Below are positions 1-8,631 of a stretch of 64,000 bases of DNA, piece by piece. The stretch lies in the NCBI GenBank assembly GCA_963931445.1, contig OZ007016.1, forward strand, positions 496,001 to 560,000, given 5' to 3'. A program made the position numbers and the translations under genes. The stretch comes from CALXVA01 sp944393025 (lineage in GTDB: Bacteria; Bacillota; Clostridia; TANB77; CAG-508). Every line of letters begins with the position of its first letter. Positions within the stretch are counted from its first letter, which is position 1. The notes beneath the pieces were generated by a model, which saw nothing but the letters and a program-made list of their open reading frames with translations, was not told where the DNA came from and did not search any database.

Positions 1-177
1 GTATGGGGATTAGTAGGAACAATTATAGGATCAGTACTTTCTACCAAATTAGAGATTGGAATACTTAGAAAATGCTTTGGAATTTTTTTGATTATAACTG
101 CAATTTATCAAACATATTCTCTATATAAAAGGTATATAAAATTAAAAAATAGGAATAATAGTAAAAAAATAATATGA
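1..177 (+). CDS. TauE/SafE (TSUP) family permease, C-terminal fragment
   Basis: The open frame enters from the left edge and ends at the TGA at 175-177, giving the last 58 residues of a membrane protein. The visible part starts with a Gly/Ser-rich membrane segment (GLVGTIIGSVLS), then LRKCFGIFLIITAIYQ and a short basic tail. A final helix preceded by an LRK/FG motif is typical of the TSUP (TauE/SafE) family, predicted sulfite/organosulfonate exporters in the cytoplasmic membrane. The substrate cannot be told. It is followed 12 bases later by a small ORF with its own strong ribosome site, so the two are probably cotranscribed. Confidence 0.6.
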   Translation, partial: VWGLVGTIIGSVLSTKLEIGILRKCFGIFLIITAIYQTYSLYKRYIKLKNRNNSKKII

Positions 178-189
178 AGGAGGAAATAT

Positions 190-336
190 ATGAGTATGAA
201 ATTCATAAAAGGAATGATAATAGGAGGACTTATTTCAGCAGGTGTAACTATGGTTTGTTCAGAAACAATGCAACCAAGTAGAAAAAAAATGATAAAAATG
301 GGAAGACAATTTGCTAGAAAAATGGGAATAGTATAA
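190..336 (+). CDS. Small membrane-associated protein, unknown function (48 aa)
   Basis: ATG at 190 is preceded by a perfect AAGGAGG. The 48-residue product has one hydrophobic stretch rich in Gly and Ile (KGMIIGGLISAGVTMV, about residues 7-22) and a basic Lys/Arg/Met tail. The shape resembles short YtxH-like membrane-anchored proteins, but no family can be assigned. It directly follows the permease fragment and is the last gene before the tandem repeat block. Confidence 0.5.
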   Translation: MSMKFIKGMIIGGLISAGVTMVCSETMQPSRKKMIKMGRQFARKMGIV

Positions 337-440
337 TAAATTAATTTATGTAACACTTTATTTTAATATAAATTTAATTATAAGATTAAGTGTAGGAAAA
401 TTTAATAAATACAGTTATGGTAATATTTGAAAGGAAACTT

Positions 441-748
441 AACCTTGTTGTATAGTCAAAATCTGTCGATTTTTCCTATACAATAAGAAAGGCATTTCGC
501 CAAGTATGCCTCTGAAGTAAGTGCGAAATACATGTCACTCGCTTCGCTCGGACAGGCTAAGGATGCCTAACCTTGTTGTATAGTCAAAATCTGTCGATTT
601 TTTCTATACAATAAGAAAGGCATTTCGCCAAGTATGCCTCTGAAGTAAGTGCGAAATACATGTCACTCGCTTCGCTCGGACAGGCTAAGGATGCCTAACC
701 TTGTTGTATAGTCAAAATCTGTCGATTTTTCCTATACAATAAGAAAAG
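441..748. repeat. Tandem 128-bp repeat block (2.4 copies) with hairpins
   Basis: The unit starts at 441, 569 and 697 (period 128) and is almost identical between copies. Each unit has two parts. Part A (about 50 bases) is a hairpin closed by TTGTATAG and CTATACAA around AAAATC/GATTTT. Part B (about 78 bases) begins AGGCATTTCGC and ends ATGCCT; it has nested complementary arms (AGGCAT/ATGCCT, ATTTCGC/GCGAAAT) and is much richer in G+C than the surroundings. One B+A copy recurs at 46817-46972 and a degenerate inverted A copy at 38075-38134, so this is a dispersed repeat family. Nothing else is seen between 337 and 744. Confidence 0.85.
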
Positions 749-773
749 GACTACTATTAATTTAGTAGTCCTT
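745..773. terminator. Hairpin terminator for the minus-strand gene
   Basis: AAAGGACTACTA and TAGTAGTCCTTT form a near-perfect hairpin just downstream of the minus-strand CDS ending at 780, followed by T-rich sequence when read on that strand. Confidence 0.6.
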
Positions 774-779
774 TAAAAG

Positions 780-1280
780 TTAAAATGGTCTGCAACATGG
801 TTTGCAATGCTCAGGTCTTTTATTACAATTATCTTCTTTTTTATCACAATTTTCAGTTTTATTATTACAATTATCTTTTGAGCAGTTATTATTAAGTTCT
901 TTTTTGCAATCCATTTTTATTCCTTTTAAACAATCACCATTATGCTCTACTTTAGTACATACTTTGCAATGTTTTACTTGATCTACCCAAATTTCTATTT
1001 CATAAAATCTGTTAGAGCAAAGAGGTCCAAAAACAAATTCACCATTTTTGTCAGTAAATGTATGAGAAACTGGTCTTCTTTCTTCTTTACCACATTCACA
1101 AACAACTTCTACTAATTTTACTACAGCATCACATACAGGTTCTTGATAACAATCTTTTACAATACCATAAATAACACTTCTATTATCTTCTGGTAAAGTA
1201 ATATCTAAATCGTATTGTTTTCCAGATGCTAAAATTCCATCAACATTTAAAACTGGACATATATTTTTTTCATATTCCAT
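780..1280 (-). CDS. Carboxypeptidase-regulatory-like domain protein with Cys-rich tail
   Basis: The 166-residue product has a single beta-sandwich domain of the carboxypeptidase-regulatory (CarboxypepD_reg) type at about residues 30-105: 'VIYGIVKDC', 'AVVKLVEV', then 'TFTDKNGEFVFGPL' followed by 'YEIEIWV'. The rest is a low-complexity Asn/Lys/Cys tail with repeated NC and CC pairs. There is no signal peptide or membrane segment. A secreted-fold domain with a Cys-rich tail in a spore former would fit a spore-surface or coat protein, but that is inference. The start ATG at 1278-1280 follows an AAGGAT site and a leader element (1294-1340) that also occurs before the methyltransferase gene at 16158. 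Confidence 0.6.
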   Translation of the reverse strand: MEYEKNICPVLNVDGILASGKQYDLDITLPEDNRSVIYGIVKDCYQEPVCDAVVKLVEVVCECGKEERRPVSHTFTDKNGEFVFGPLCSNRFYEIEIWVDQVKHCKVCTKVEHNGDCLKGIKMDCKKELNNNCSKDNCNNKTENCDKKEDNCNKRPEHCKPCCRPF

Positions 1281-1293
1281 AACTTAAAATCAT

Positions 1294-1340
1294 CCTTATA
1301 TAAAATATTTAGGTTTTTTTAGGGATTTACCTATAAACCC
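1294..1340 (-). promoter_or_regulatory. Pseudoknot-like leader element, copy 1
   Basis: Read on the minus strand, the leader contains GGGTTTATAGGTAAATCCC followed by an A-rich linker and ACCTAAATA, ending at the ribosome site. GGG/CCC and TTTA/TAAA form a short stem, and its TAGG loop can pair with the downstream CCTA, giving an H-type pseudoknot. The same layout with a changed stem pair (AGG/CCT) occurs at 16101-16148. Function is unknown; the position argues for control of translation. Confidence 0.4.
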
Positions 1341-1476
1341 AAAATAATCTTTTGTGTTTACTTAATATATTCTATGAATATATTATTAAATTGTGCATAA
1401 AATGTAGAAAAATATATAAATTTAAAGTATAATAGTTTAATATAAATTTGTATGATAAAAGGAAGGAAGTAAAGTA

Positions 1477-2265
1477 ATGGACAAAAGACCAATAGGAGTA
1501 TTTGATTCTGGAGTAGGAGGAGTAACAGTATTAAAAGAAATACAAAAACTTATTCCAAATGAAAACTATATATATATAGGAGATACTGCAAGTTTTCCAT
1601 ATGGAAGTAAATCTCAAAAAACAATAATAAAACTTTGTAAAAAAAGAATAGAAGATTTAATTAATAATAATGTAAAACTAATAGTAATTGCATGCGGAAC
1701 AGCTACAAGCCAAGCACTTGAAGAAATGCAAAAAATATTTAATATACCAATAATAGGAATAATAGAACCAACAGTAAAATATTTAAAAGATAATAATATT
1801 AGAAAAATAGGAATTATTGCTACAGCAGGAACAATAAGAAGTAAGGGCTGGGAAAAGAAAATAAAGCAAAACATAAAAGAATCAGATGTACAAAGTAAAG
1901 CATGTCCATTGTTAGCACCAATGGCAGAAGAGGGATGGATTAATAATGATATAGCAAAACTTGCAGTACATGAATATGTCAAAGATATAAAAAACATTGA
2001 GGCACTTATATTAGGATGTACACATTATCCTTTATTTATAGATAGTATAAAAAAAGAAGTAGGAAAAGATGTAGATATAATTAATACAGGAAAAATGGTG
2101 GCAAAGGAAGTAAAAGATTATATCAATATAAATAATTTGCAAAATGACAAAAGGAATAAGGGAATTACTAAAATATTTTTAACAGATATAGAATGTAATT
2201 TTATAAATGTAGCTAAAAAATTAATGCAAATTGAAGATATTAGTATAAAAAAATTGAATAATTAA
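1477..2265 (+). CDS. murI: Glutamate racemase MurI
   Basis: Converts L- to D-glutamate for peptidoglycan synthesis in the cytoplasm. The 262-residue length is normal. Visible are the N-terminal FDSGVGG motif (Asp10, Ser11), GDTASFPYG, the first catalytic cysteine in IACGTATS (Cys73; most homologues have ACNT, so Asn is replaced by Gly), and the second catalytic cysteine in LGCTHYP near residue 181. The start ATG follows GGAAGGAAG. The gene is transcribed away from the Cys-rich protein gene on the other strand. The Asn-to-Gly change is worth noting but both cysteines are present, so activity is likely. Confidence 0.92.
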   Translation: MDKRPIGVFDSGVGGVTVLKEIQKLIPNENYIYIGDTASFPYGSKSQKTIIKLCKKRIEDLINNNVKLIVIACGTATSQALEEMQKIFNIPIIGIIEPTVKYLKDNNIRKIGIIATAGTIRSKGWEKKIKQNIKESDVQSKACPLLAPMAEEGWINNDIAKLAVHEYVKDIKNIEALILGCTHYPLFIDSIKKEVGKDVDIINTGKMVAKEVKDYININNLQNDKRNKGITKIFLTDIECNFINVAKKLMQIEDISIKKLNN

Positions 2266-2393
2266 TATAATTTAATTAAATATATTAAAATCTTAGAAAA
2301 ATATATAGCAATAATGAAAAAACATAATACTAAATTAGAATAAATCAAAAACCAAGAGCATATAATCATATTAACTTATTTCAGGAGGTAAAT

Positions 2394-2588
2394 ATGTTTT
2401 TTGTTATTGATAAATCTAAAATTGTTTCATATATAATAGCAACTTGTACAGTAATAATACTATTTGTTGCAGCAGGAAATATAAATAAAAATTCTCAAAT
2501 AAACAATACAGTGGTTACATCTACAAATATTGTTAGCAGTAATGAAATAATAACAAATAATATAGAAAATAATATAACTAATAATTAA
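2394..2588 (+). CDS. Short single-pass membrane protein, Asn-rich tail
   Basis: 64 residues behind a strong AGGAGG. A hydrophobic segment (about residues 11-28, IVSYIIATCTVIILFVAAG) follows a short basic N-terminus, and the remainder is Asn/Ile/Thr-rich. The N-terminus (MFFVIDKSKI...) looks like the membrane anchor that begins several clostridial sporulation hydrolases, for example the PdaA-like protein at 23815 in this window. It could be a stand-alone small membrane protein or the stub of a lost hydrolase. No catalytic domain is present. Confidence 0.45.
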   Translation: MFFVIDKSKIVSYIIATCTVIILFVAAGNINKNSQINNTVVTSTNIVSSNEIITNNIENNITNN

Positions 2589-2676
2589 AATAATTATGGA
2601 AAAATATTCTTTTGGCGTATAAATAATTAATATTAATTAATAATATTAGTATAATTAATTAATAGAGGTATATAAA

Positions 2677-3171
2677 ATGTTTTTGGTGGGTATAGTAACT
2701 AATCAAAAAAATGAATTATATGTAAAAAAAGAATTAAGTGACATTATCTGTAAAGAAAATATTATATTTATTAATGATAAAAATATTTCAAATATGAAAA
2801 ATATAAAATTTGAATTTATTGTAATAGATACTCAAATAAATAATATAGCGGAATTTAGAAAAATAATATCTAATTCTAAATATGTTATACTAAATTCAGA
2901 TATAGAGAATAATATAGCAGTAATTAGAGATTTAAATTTAATGATTTTAACTTATGGATTTAATAATAAATCTACTTTTACAGTATCTAGTATAACTGAA
3001 AGTAATATAATAATTTGTTTACAAAGAATTATTTTTGATATAAATAAAGAACAAATAGAACCTAATGAATATAAATTAAAAAACGATATAAGTACTGATA
3101 TATATGCTGTTATATTTGTTGAGATTGTTAAAATTATATATAATAAATATAATAAAAAAACTAATTTATAA
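2677..3171 (+). CDS. Conserved clostridial protein of unknown function (164 aa)
   Basis: The product is soluble and alternates hydrophobic strands with charged loops in a pattern like an alpha/beta fold. Its most distinctive part is near the C-terminus, LTYGFNNKSTFTVSS followed by IIICLQR. The wording resembles the middle part of Mur-ligase-like proteins, but no ATP-binding loop is present. The ATG follows AGAGG at a normal spacing. I recognise no named function. It lies alone between the small membrane protein and the SSB gene. Confidence 0.55.
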   Translation: MFLVGIVTNQKNELYVKKELSDIICKENIIFINDKNISNMKNIKFEFIVIDTQINNIAEFRKIISNSKYVILNSDIENNIAVIRDLNLMILTYGFNNKSTFTVSSITESNIIICLQRIIFDINKEQIEPNEYKLKNDISTDIYAVIFVEIVKIIYNKYNKKTNL

Positions 3172-3201
3172 TAAAAAAATTGAAAAAAATAACATTTTAT
3201 G

Positions 3202-3230
3202 TAGACAAAACCAAAAAAACATTGTATAAT
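3202..3230 (+). promoter_or_regulatory. Predicted sigma-A promoter for ssb-like gene
   Basis: TAGACA, 17 bases, TATAAT, located 77 bases before the GTG start of the SSB-like gene. Confidence 0.6.
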
Positions 3231-3306
3231 AGTAAATGTGAGGAAAAATAATTTTAAATTTATAACTAGAAAAATAATAAAGAAACAAATGGGGGAGGAA
3301 AATTAA

Positions 3307-3999
3307 GTGAATACTTTGTATTTAGACAATAACCACATTACTCTAGTGGGAAAGGTAACAAGTGATAAAAAATTAAGTCATGAAATATATGGAGAAAAGT
3401 TTTATGTATTTGATTTAAGTGTACCAAGGTTAAGTGGAAATTTTGATAATATTCCAATTACAATTTCAGAAAGATTAATAACAGAAAAAGGATTACCTTT
3501 AGAAAGTAAAATATCTGTAACAGGACAATTTAGATCATACAATAGTTATGAAGGAGAAAAAAATAGACTAGTACTTACAGTATTTGCAAAATCAATTGAA
3601 TACTTAGAAAATCAAGAGGAAGAAATACCAGTAGGAAAAGATTATATAACAAATGAAGTTATATTAGATGGTTATATATGTAGAAAACCTATATATAGAA
3701 AAACACCTTTTGGAAGAGAAATAGCTGATATATTACTTGCTGTTAATAGATCATACAATAAATCAGATTATATTCCATGTATAGCCTGGGGAAGAAATGC
3801 AAAATTTTGCGAAACTGTTTTAGTCGGAACAGAAATAAAAATAATAGGTAGAGTACAATCAAGACAATATGAGAAAAAACATGAAGATGGTACTATAGAA
3901 AATAGAGTAGCATATGAAGTTTCAGTAGCAACATTAGAAGTTATTAATAAAGAACCTAATGATTGCGAAAGCCAAGAAGAAAATAAAGAAGCTATATAG
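3307..3999 (+). CDS. Two-domain single-stranded DNA-binding protein
   Basis: The 230-residue product reads as two successive OB folds. The first, about residues 8-95, includes NHITLVGKV and a long beta strand ending VLTVFAKSIEYL. The second, about 110-215, includes NEVILDGYICRKPIYRKTPFGREIADILLAVNR, IPCIAWGRNA and VGTEIKIIGRVQSR, the usual SSB order of strands. Ordinary SSBs have one OB fold and an acidic DDDIPF-like tail; the second fold and the missing tail motif mark this as the longer clostridial variant. GTG at 3307 is the start because GGGGGAGG lies eight bases upstream. Confidence 0.75.
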   Translation: MNTLYLDNNHITLVGKVTSDKKLSHEIYGEKFYVFDLSVPRLSGNFDNIPITISERLITEKGLPLESKISVTGQFRSYNSYEGEKNRLVLTVFAKSIEYLENQEEEIPVGKDYITNEVILDGYICRKPIYRKTPFGREIADILLAVNRSYNKSDYIPCIAWGRNAKFCETVLVGTEIKIIGRVQSRQYEKKHEDGTIENRVAYEVSVATLEVINKEPNDCESQEENKEAI

Positions 4000-4011
4000 T
4001 TCTAAAAAGTA

Positions 4012-4064
4012 AAGGGACATTTTTAAAAGTTTAATAATAATTTAAACTTTTAAAAATGTCCTTT
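4012..4064. terminator. Bidirectional terminator between convergent genes
   Basis: A 23-base arm beginning AAGGGACATTTTTAAAAG is repeated inverted after a six-base loop (TAATAA). It serves the SSB gene on the plus strand and the acidic protein gene on the minus strand. Confidence 0.85.
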
Positions 4065-4351
4065 TATTGTTCTTTTTTGTCTTCTGGAATAACAATATTC
4101 TCTCTTTTAGTATTTTTTGGTTTTTCTATTTCAATATAGTTAGAAACAGGAGAAATATTTAAATCATTACCACCATTTATAACTTCAATTTTTTTCTTTT
4201 TATTTTTTATTTCTTCTGGATTAGAATCATCAACTAAATTATTTTCAGAATTAGAATTATTTTCTAAATTAACTAAATTATCTAAATCAAGTTCATCAGA
4301 TGAAAAAGTATAAGATTTATCATTTTTATTATAAGTATACATATTAAACAC
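4064..4351 (-). CDS. Short acidic, Asn-rich protein of unknown function
   Basis: 95 residues of mostly disordered, charged sequence rich in Asn, Glu, Asp and Lys, with no membrane segment. The ATG at 4349-4351 is preceded by GGAGGTG, which supports translation. The sequence is too low in complexity to assign a family. It is divergent from scpB and shares a terminator with the SSB gene. Confidence 0.5.
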   Translation of the reverse strand: MFNMYTYNKNDKSYTFSSDELDLDNLVNLENNSNSENNLVDDSNPEEIKNKKKKIEVINGGNDLNISPVSNYIEIEKPKNTKRENIVIPEDKKEQ

Positions 4352-4404
4352 CTCCGAATGAATTTATATAAATTATAAATGTTAAATTTAATAAAGTCAA
4401 TATG

Positions 4405-4433
4405 TTTACAATAAACAAAATAAATGATAAAAT
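4405..4433 (+). promoter_or_regulatory. Predicted sigma-A promoter for scpB
   Basis: TTTACA, 17 bases, TAAAAT, about 40 bases before the scpB start. Confidence 0.5.
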
Positions 4434-4474
4434 AAATAATACATGAAAGAAATATTAACTTAAATGGAGGAAAT

Positions 4475-5089
4475 ATGAATCAAGATAAAGCAAAAGGAAT
4501 TATAGAATCAATATTATTTTCGACTGGTAGAGAAGTAAGAATAACAGAACTTATGTCTGTACTAGAAATGAATTCTGAAGAAATACATAATGTAATAAAT
4601 AGCTTGAAATTAGATTATAAGAATGAAGCAAGAGGAATAGATATAATAAATATAGAAGACTCTTATCAGTTATGTACCAAAAAAGAAAATTATGAATATA
4701 TTTACCCTATATTTGATAAAAGAAGTAAACCAAATTTATCTGGTGCTGCACTAGAAACCTTGGCTATTATTGCATATAATCCAAGAATAACTAGAGCAGA
4801 AATAGAAACAATTAGAGGTGTAAATTCTGACGGAACTATATATAAACTATTAGATTATAATTTAATTGAAGAGTCAGGAAAACTTGATGCACCAGGAAAG
4901 CCTATGACATATAAAACATCTAAAGAATTTTTAAAATTGTTTGGTATATCAAATTTAGATGAATTGCCAGTACTTCCTAAATATAAACTAGATGAAAATA
5001 GGCAAATTGTAATAGATGAAATAATAGAAGAAAATGATATAGAGGCTCCAATGCCCGAAAGGGAAGATATAAGTATGAAGAATGAATAA
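4475..5089 (+). CDS. scpB: Segregation and condensation protein ScpB
   Basis: 204 residues, typical for ScpB, the winged-helix kleisin-associated subunit of the SMC-ScpA-ScpB condensin that compacts and separates the chromosome. The first winged helix spans about residues 5-75 (KGIIESILFSTGREV...). The second contains the family hallmark LSGAALETLAIIAYNPRITR with the RGV motif, then a TSKEFLKLFGI region. The acidic C-terminal tail (IIEENDIEAP) is also usual. ScpA is not adjacent in this window, which is unusual because the two genes are usually paired. Confidence 0.9.
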   Translation: MNQDKAKGIIESILFSTGREVRITELMSVLEMNSEEIHNVINSLKLDYKNEARGIDIINIEDSYQLCTKKENYEYIYPIFDKRSKPNLSGAALETLAIIAYNPRITRAEIETIRGVNSDGTIYKLLDYNLIEESGKLDAPGKPMTYKTSKEFLKLFGISNLDELPVLPKYKLDENRQIVIDEIIEENDIEAPMPEREDISMKNE

Positions 5090-5115
5090 TAAATAATGGA
5101 GGTATAAAAATTAAA

Positions 5116-6552
5116 ATGAAAGATAAAGATTTTGTAAAAGAAATAACTAATATAGAAGAAGACTTTGCTAAATGGTATACAGATATTGTACTAAAAACGG
5201 AACTTGCAGATTATACAGATGTAAAAGGTTTTATATCTATTAGACCTTATGGTTATGCTATATGGGAAAATATACAAAAATATACAGATGATAAATTTAA
5301 AAAACATGGAGTAAAAAATTTATCTATGCCAGTGCTTATTCCAGAAAGTTTATTACAAAAAGAAAAAGATCATGTAGAAGGATTTGCACCTGAAGTTGCA
5401 TGGGTAACAATGGGTGGAGGAGAAGAATTAGAAGAAAGACTATGTGTTAGACCAACTTCAGAAACAATCTTTTCTACAATGTATTCAAAATGGTTAAGTT
5501 CATGGAGAGATTTACCATTTTTATATAACCAATGGTGTAATGTTTTAAGATGGGAAAAAGAAACCAGACCATTTTTGCGTTCTAGAGAATTCCTATGGCA
5601 AGAAGGACATACAATTCATGAAACAGCTAAAGAAGCGGAAGAATTTACTTTAAAAATGCTTGAAGTATATGCAGATGTTATAGAAAATTTACTAGCAATA
5701 CCAGTATTAAAGGGAAGAAAAACAAAAACAGAACAATTTGCAGGTGCAGAAGCTACATATACAGTAGAAACATTAATGCATGATGGAAGAGCATTGCAAG
5801 CAGGAACTTCACATTATTTTGGACAAAATTTTACAAAGCCATTTAATATTAAATTTCAAAATAGAGAAGGAAAAGAAGAATATGCATATCAAACTTCATG
5901 GGGAATTAGTACTAGATTAATAGGTGCAGTTATTATGGCTCATGGAGATAATAGAGGTTTAAAACTACCACCAAGAGTAGCACCAATACAAGTAGTTATA
6001 GTACCAGTTGCTATGCATAAAGAAGGAGTAAAAGAAAAAGCAGAAGAACTAAAAAATATATTATCTGAAAAATATAGAGTAGAATTGGATGTAAGGGAAC
6101 AATATTCACCAGGCTATAAATTTAATGACTGGGAAATGAGGGGAGTACCAGTAAGAATTGAAATAGGACCTCGTGACATTGAAGCTAATAAATGCATTGT
6201 AGTAAGAAGAGATACTTTAGAAAAAATAGAAGTTAGTTTAGATGAACTATCAGAAAAACTAAATGATATTTTAGAAAAAATTCAAGAAAATATGTATAAT
6301 GAATGTGCAAAAAGAGTTAAAGAAAAAACAACAATTGCAAATAACTTAGAAGAATTTGAAAATAATTTAAAAAATAACCAAGGTTATATTAAAACTATGT
6401 GGTGTGGAGATGCACAATGTGAAGAAAAAATACATGAACTTACAGGGGCAAAATCAAGATGTATACCATTTAACCAAGAAAATATTGGAGATAAGTGTGT
6501 ATTCTGTGGAAAACCAGCTAAAACAATGGTTATTTGGGGAAGACAATATTAA
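5116..6552 (+). CDS. proS: Prolyl-tRNA synthetase, short (archaeal/eukaryote-like) type
   Basis: Charges tRNA-Pro with proline. The 478-residue product lacks the long editing insertion of the E. coli type and carries the extra C-terminal zinc-binding domain (CGDAQCEE... CVFCGKPAK) ending in a Tyr, the signature of the type-3 enzyme. Class II motifs are visible: motif 2 at RWEKETRPFLRSREFLWQEGHT and motif 3 with ISTRLIGAVIMAHGD. The anticodon domain begins at APIQVVIVPV. ATG at 5116 has GGAGGT upstream. It follows scpB by 26 bases and ends at a strong hairpin. Confidence 0.93.
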   Translation: MKDKDFVKEITNIEEDFAKWYTDIVLKTELADYTDVKGFISIRPYGYAIWENIQKYTDDKFKKHGVKNLSMPVLIPESLLQKEKDHVEGFAPEVAWVTMGGGEELEERLCVRPTSETIFSTMYSKWLSSWRDLPFLYNQWCNVLRWEKETRPFLRSREFLWQEGHTIHETAKEAEEFTLKMLEVYADVIENLLAIPVLKGRKTKTEQFAGAEATYTVETLMHDGRALQAGTSHYFGQNFTKPFNIKFQNREGKEEYAYQTSWGISTRLIGAVIMAHGDNRGLKLPPRVAPIQVVIVPVAMHKEGVKEKAEELKNILSEKYRVELDVREQYSPGYKFNDWEMRGVPVRIEIGPRDIEANKCIVVRRDTLEKIEVSLDELSEKLNDILEKIQENMYNECAKRVKEKTTIANNLEEFENNLKNNQGYIKTMWCGDAQCEEKIHELTGAKSRCIPFNQENIGDKCVFCGKPAKTMVIWGRQY

Positions 6553-6583
6553 AAAATTAGGAGGATTTCCTCCTAATTTTTTA
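6551..6583. terminator. Bidirectional terminator, proS/htrA
   Basis: AAAAAATTAGGAGGA and TCCTCCTAATTTTTT form a long hairpin with a T run, between two convergent genes. Confidence 0.9.
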
Positions 6584-6594
6584 ATATAATTCTG

Positions 6595-7914
6595 TTATGG
6601 TTGTTCTTGCAAAGTAACTTTTATATCTTGTGTATTTCCATTTCTCCAAACAGTTAAAGTTATAGTATCTCCAATTTCTTTTTTATTTTTAATTTCATTT
6701 AATTCATCCATGTTTTCAATTTCTTTACCATCTACTTTTACTATAACATCTCCAACTTTTATACCAGCTTTTTCAGCAGCACCAAAATCTTCTAAGGTTT
6801 TTACATAAACACCAACAGTTAAATCGTGTTTTTCGGCAGTCTCTTTATCTATATCATATCCGCCTATACCTAAATATGGTCTTTTAACTTTATTATATTG
6901 TATTAATTGTTCAGAGATATCTTTAGTAGAGTTAATAGGAATAGCAAAACCTACACCTTCTACACCATCACCAGCAATTTTTAAAGTATTTATTCCTATT
7001 ACTTGCCCTTTACTATTAACTAAAGCTCCTCCACTATTACCAGAATTTATAGCAGCATTTGTTTGAATAGCTTCATATTTATTACCATCTTCATCAGTAA
7101 CAGCTCTATTTACAGCACTTATTATACCATCAGTAACAGTAGTTCCTAATCCTAAGTTATTTCCTATAGCCATACAAAACTCACCAACTTGAATTGAATC
7201 CGAATCACCAAGTTCTGCAGCAATTAAGTCATTTTTATCAATTTTTATAACAGCTAAATCTGTTTGTTCATCAGTACCAATTATTTTAGCTTCATATTCA
7301 GTATCATCATTATATAAAGTAACAGTTATCTTATTAGCTTTTCCTAATTCATAATATGAAGAACTAGAACTTGAATTTATAACATGGTTGTTAGTTAATA
7401 TATAACCATCACTACTAATTATAACTCCAGAACCTTGAGCAGTAGCTGTTCCAGTACCACTATAAAATATAGAATTTACAGAAAAAGATACATTAATACC
7501 AACAATAGAAGGTAATACTTTTTTTGAAACCCCAACTGCTGTATCAGAATAATCTAATAAAGAAATTTGTTCAGTATTTGGAATTGCAATAGTATTTTCT
7601 TCAGCATATTCATAACTACCTAAAATATTATTTCTTATACTAGGAACACCAAAACATGTACCAACAACCATTCCAGCACCTAATATTCCACATGTAAATG
7701 GTAATAGTACAGATTTAACAAAACCATTACCTTCACTTTTTTTCTTTTTAGTATTTTTAAAAGAACCATAACTTGTAGTTGGTGATGAAGAAACACTTTT
7801 AAAATTAGTAGCTTCATCTAAAATTTTATTTTCTTGAATATTTGAGTTGCTATTTGTACTATTAGTAGTTGTTTCATTATTAGATAAATCATTTGAATTA
7901 TTATTTTCTTCCAT
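6595..7914 (-). CDS. htrA: HtrA/DegP-like membrane-anchored serine protease with PDZ
   Basis: Extracytoplasmic quality-control protease of 439 residues. The order is: an Asn/Ser-rich cytoplasmic head (1-62), one membrane helix (about 65-88), and a trypsin-like domain whose triad is seen as His in TNNHVIN, Asp in TDLAVIKI and Ser in NSGNSGGALV. A single PDZ domain follows near the C-terminus (YLGIGGYDID... AEKAGIKVGDVIVKVDG). One PDZ domain and an N-terminal anchor match the Gram-positive HtrA group. It is a single-gene unit facing proS; the start is supported by GGAGGT. Confidence 0.92.
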   Translation of the reverse strand: MEENNNSNDLSNNETTTNSTNSNSNIQENKILDEATNFKSVSSSPTTSYGSFKNTKKKKSEGNGFVKSVLLPFTCGILGAGMVVGTCFGVPSIRNNILGSYEYAEENTIAIPNTEQISLLDYSDTAVGVSKKVLPSIVGINVSFSVNSIFYSGTGTATAQGSGVIISSDGYILTNNHVINSSSSSSYYELGKANKITVTLYNDDTEYEAKIIGTDEQTDLAVIKIDKNDLIAAELGDSDSIQVGEFCMAIGNNLGLGTTVTDGIISAVNRAVTDEDGNKYEAIQTNAAINSGNSGGALVNSKGQVIGINTLKIAGDGVEGVGFAIPINSTKDISEQLIQYNKVKRPYLGIGGYDIDKETAEKHDLTVGVYVKTLEDFGAAEKAGIKVGDVIVKVDGKEIENMDELNEIKNKKEIGDTITLTVWRNGNTQDIKVTLQEQP

Positions 7915-8114
7915 TTTTATACCTCCAAAATATATTATATATAATAATAACCTAATTTAATATTATAATACAAGATATTTGTGAACAAAATGTGAAAAAA
8001 ATGTTATATGATAAAGTTTTTTAAAAATTATTTTTATGTTCATAATAGTTGAAAAATAAGGCATATAAATATATAATATATACAATTAAATTGTAGGAGG
8101 AATAAAAATTCATT

Positions 8115-8582
8115 ATGATAAAAAGAAAAAGTTTATTTTTTACATATTTTAAAATTCTAATTGTAATAGCATTAATAGTGGCAATAATATTAATAGCAAT
8201 TAAATTTATAAATAGACAATACAATAATCAAGAATTCGAAAATATAAAAACAAATATGTTATTAATAAAAGGAAAAACTGAAATAATATCACAAAAAGTA
8301 GAAATAAAAGAAAAAGATGCAAAATATATTGGAACTAAACTTAAAGATAAAGAGGTAGATGATATTATACAGAATTTAATTGATAATAAAATAATAGATT
8401 TAGAATCTAAAAAAAGCAATTATTATTGCTTAGATAATTCAAATTTAGAAGAATTAGGCTTAGAAAATGTAAAAACAGATAGCTATTATATTGTTGACTA
8501 TAAGAAAAATGATGTTATATATATAAATGGAATTAAAGATAATAATGGAAACATAATATACAAATTATCAGATATGAAATAA
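8115..8582 (+). CDS. Single-pass membrane protein of unknown function (155 aa)
   Basis: A basic N-terminus leads into one hydrophobic helix (about residues 11-29). The outer part has about 120 residues with a conserved-looking end, DSYYIVDYKKNDVIYINGIKD and a final YKLSDMK. This resembles small clostridial surface or pilin-like proteins but lacks a prepilin cleavage motif. The AGGAGG at 8095-8100 lies 14 bases from the ATG, which is long; an in-frame ATT at 8112 is an alternative start. It precedes rnhB by 49 bases. Confidence 0.5.
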   Translation: MIKRKSLFFTYFKILIVIALIVAIILIAIKFINRQYNNQEFENIKTNMLLIKGKTEIISQKVEIKEKDAKYIGTKLKDKEVDDIIQNLIDNKIIDLESKKSNYYCLDNSNLEELGLENVKTDSYYIVDYKKNDVIYINGIKDNNGNIIYKLSDMK

Positions 8583-8631
8583 ATTAGAAGAGTTAAAGAA
8601 ATTTTGATATATTTATACTATAAGAAAGAAT

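Noticed and set aside
441..748. CRISPR array
   Set aside because: The period is 128 bases, the whole unit is repeated, and there are no unique spacers or cas genes.
1294..1340. preQ1 riboswitch
   Set aside because: The fold is similar but the conserved ligand-pairing C and flanking bases are missing, and the genes controlled are not queuosine genes.
2394..2588. Full CwlD- or PdaA-type sporulation hydrolase
   Set aside because: Only the membrane-anchor-like start is present; there is no catalytic domain in any frame downstream.
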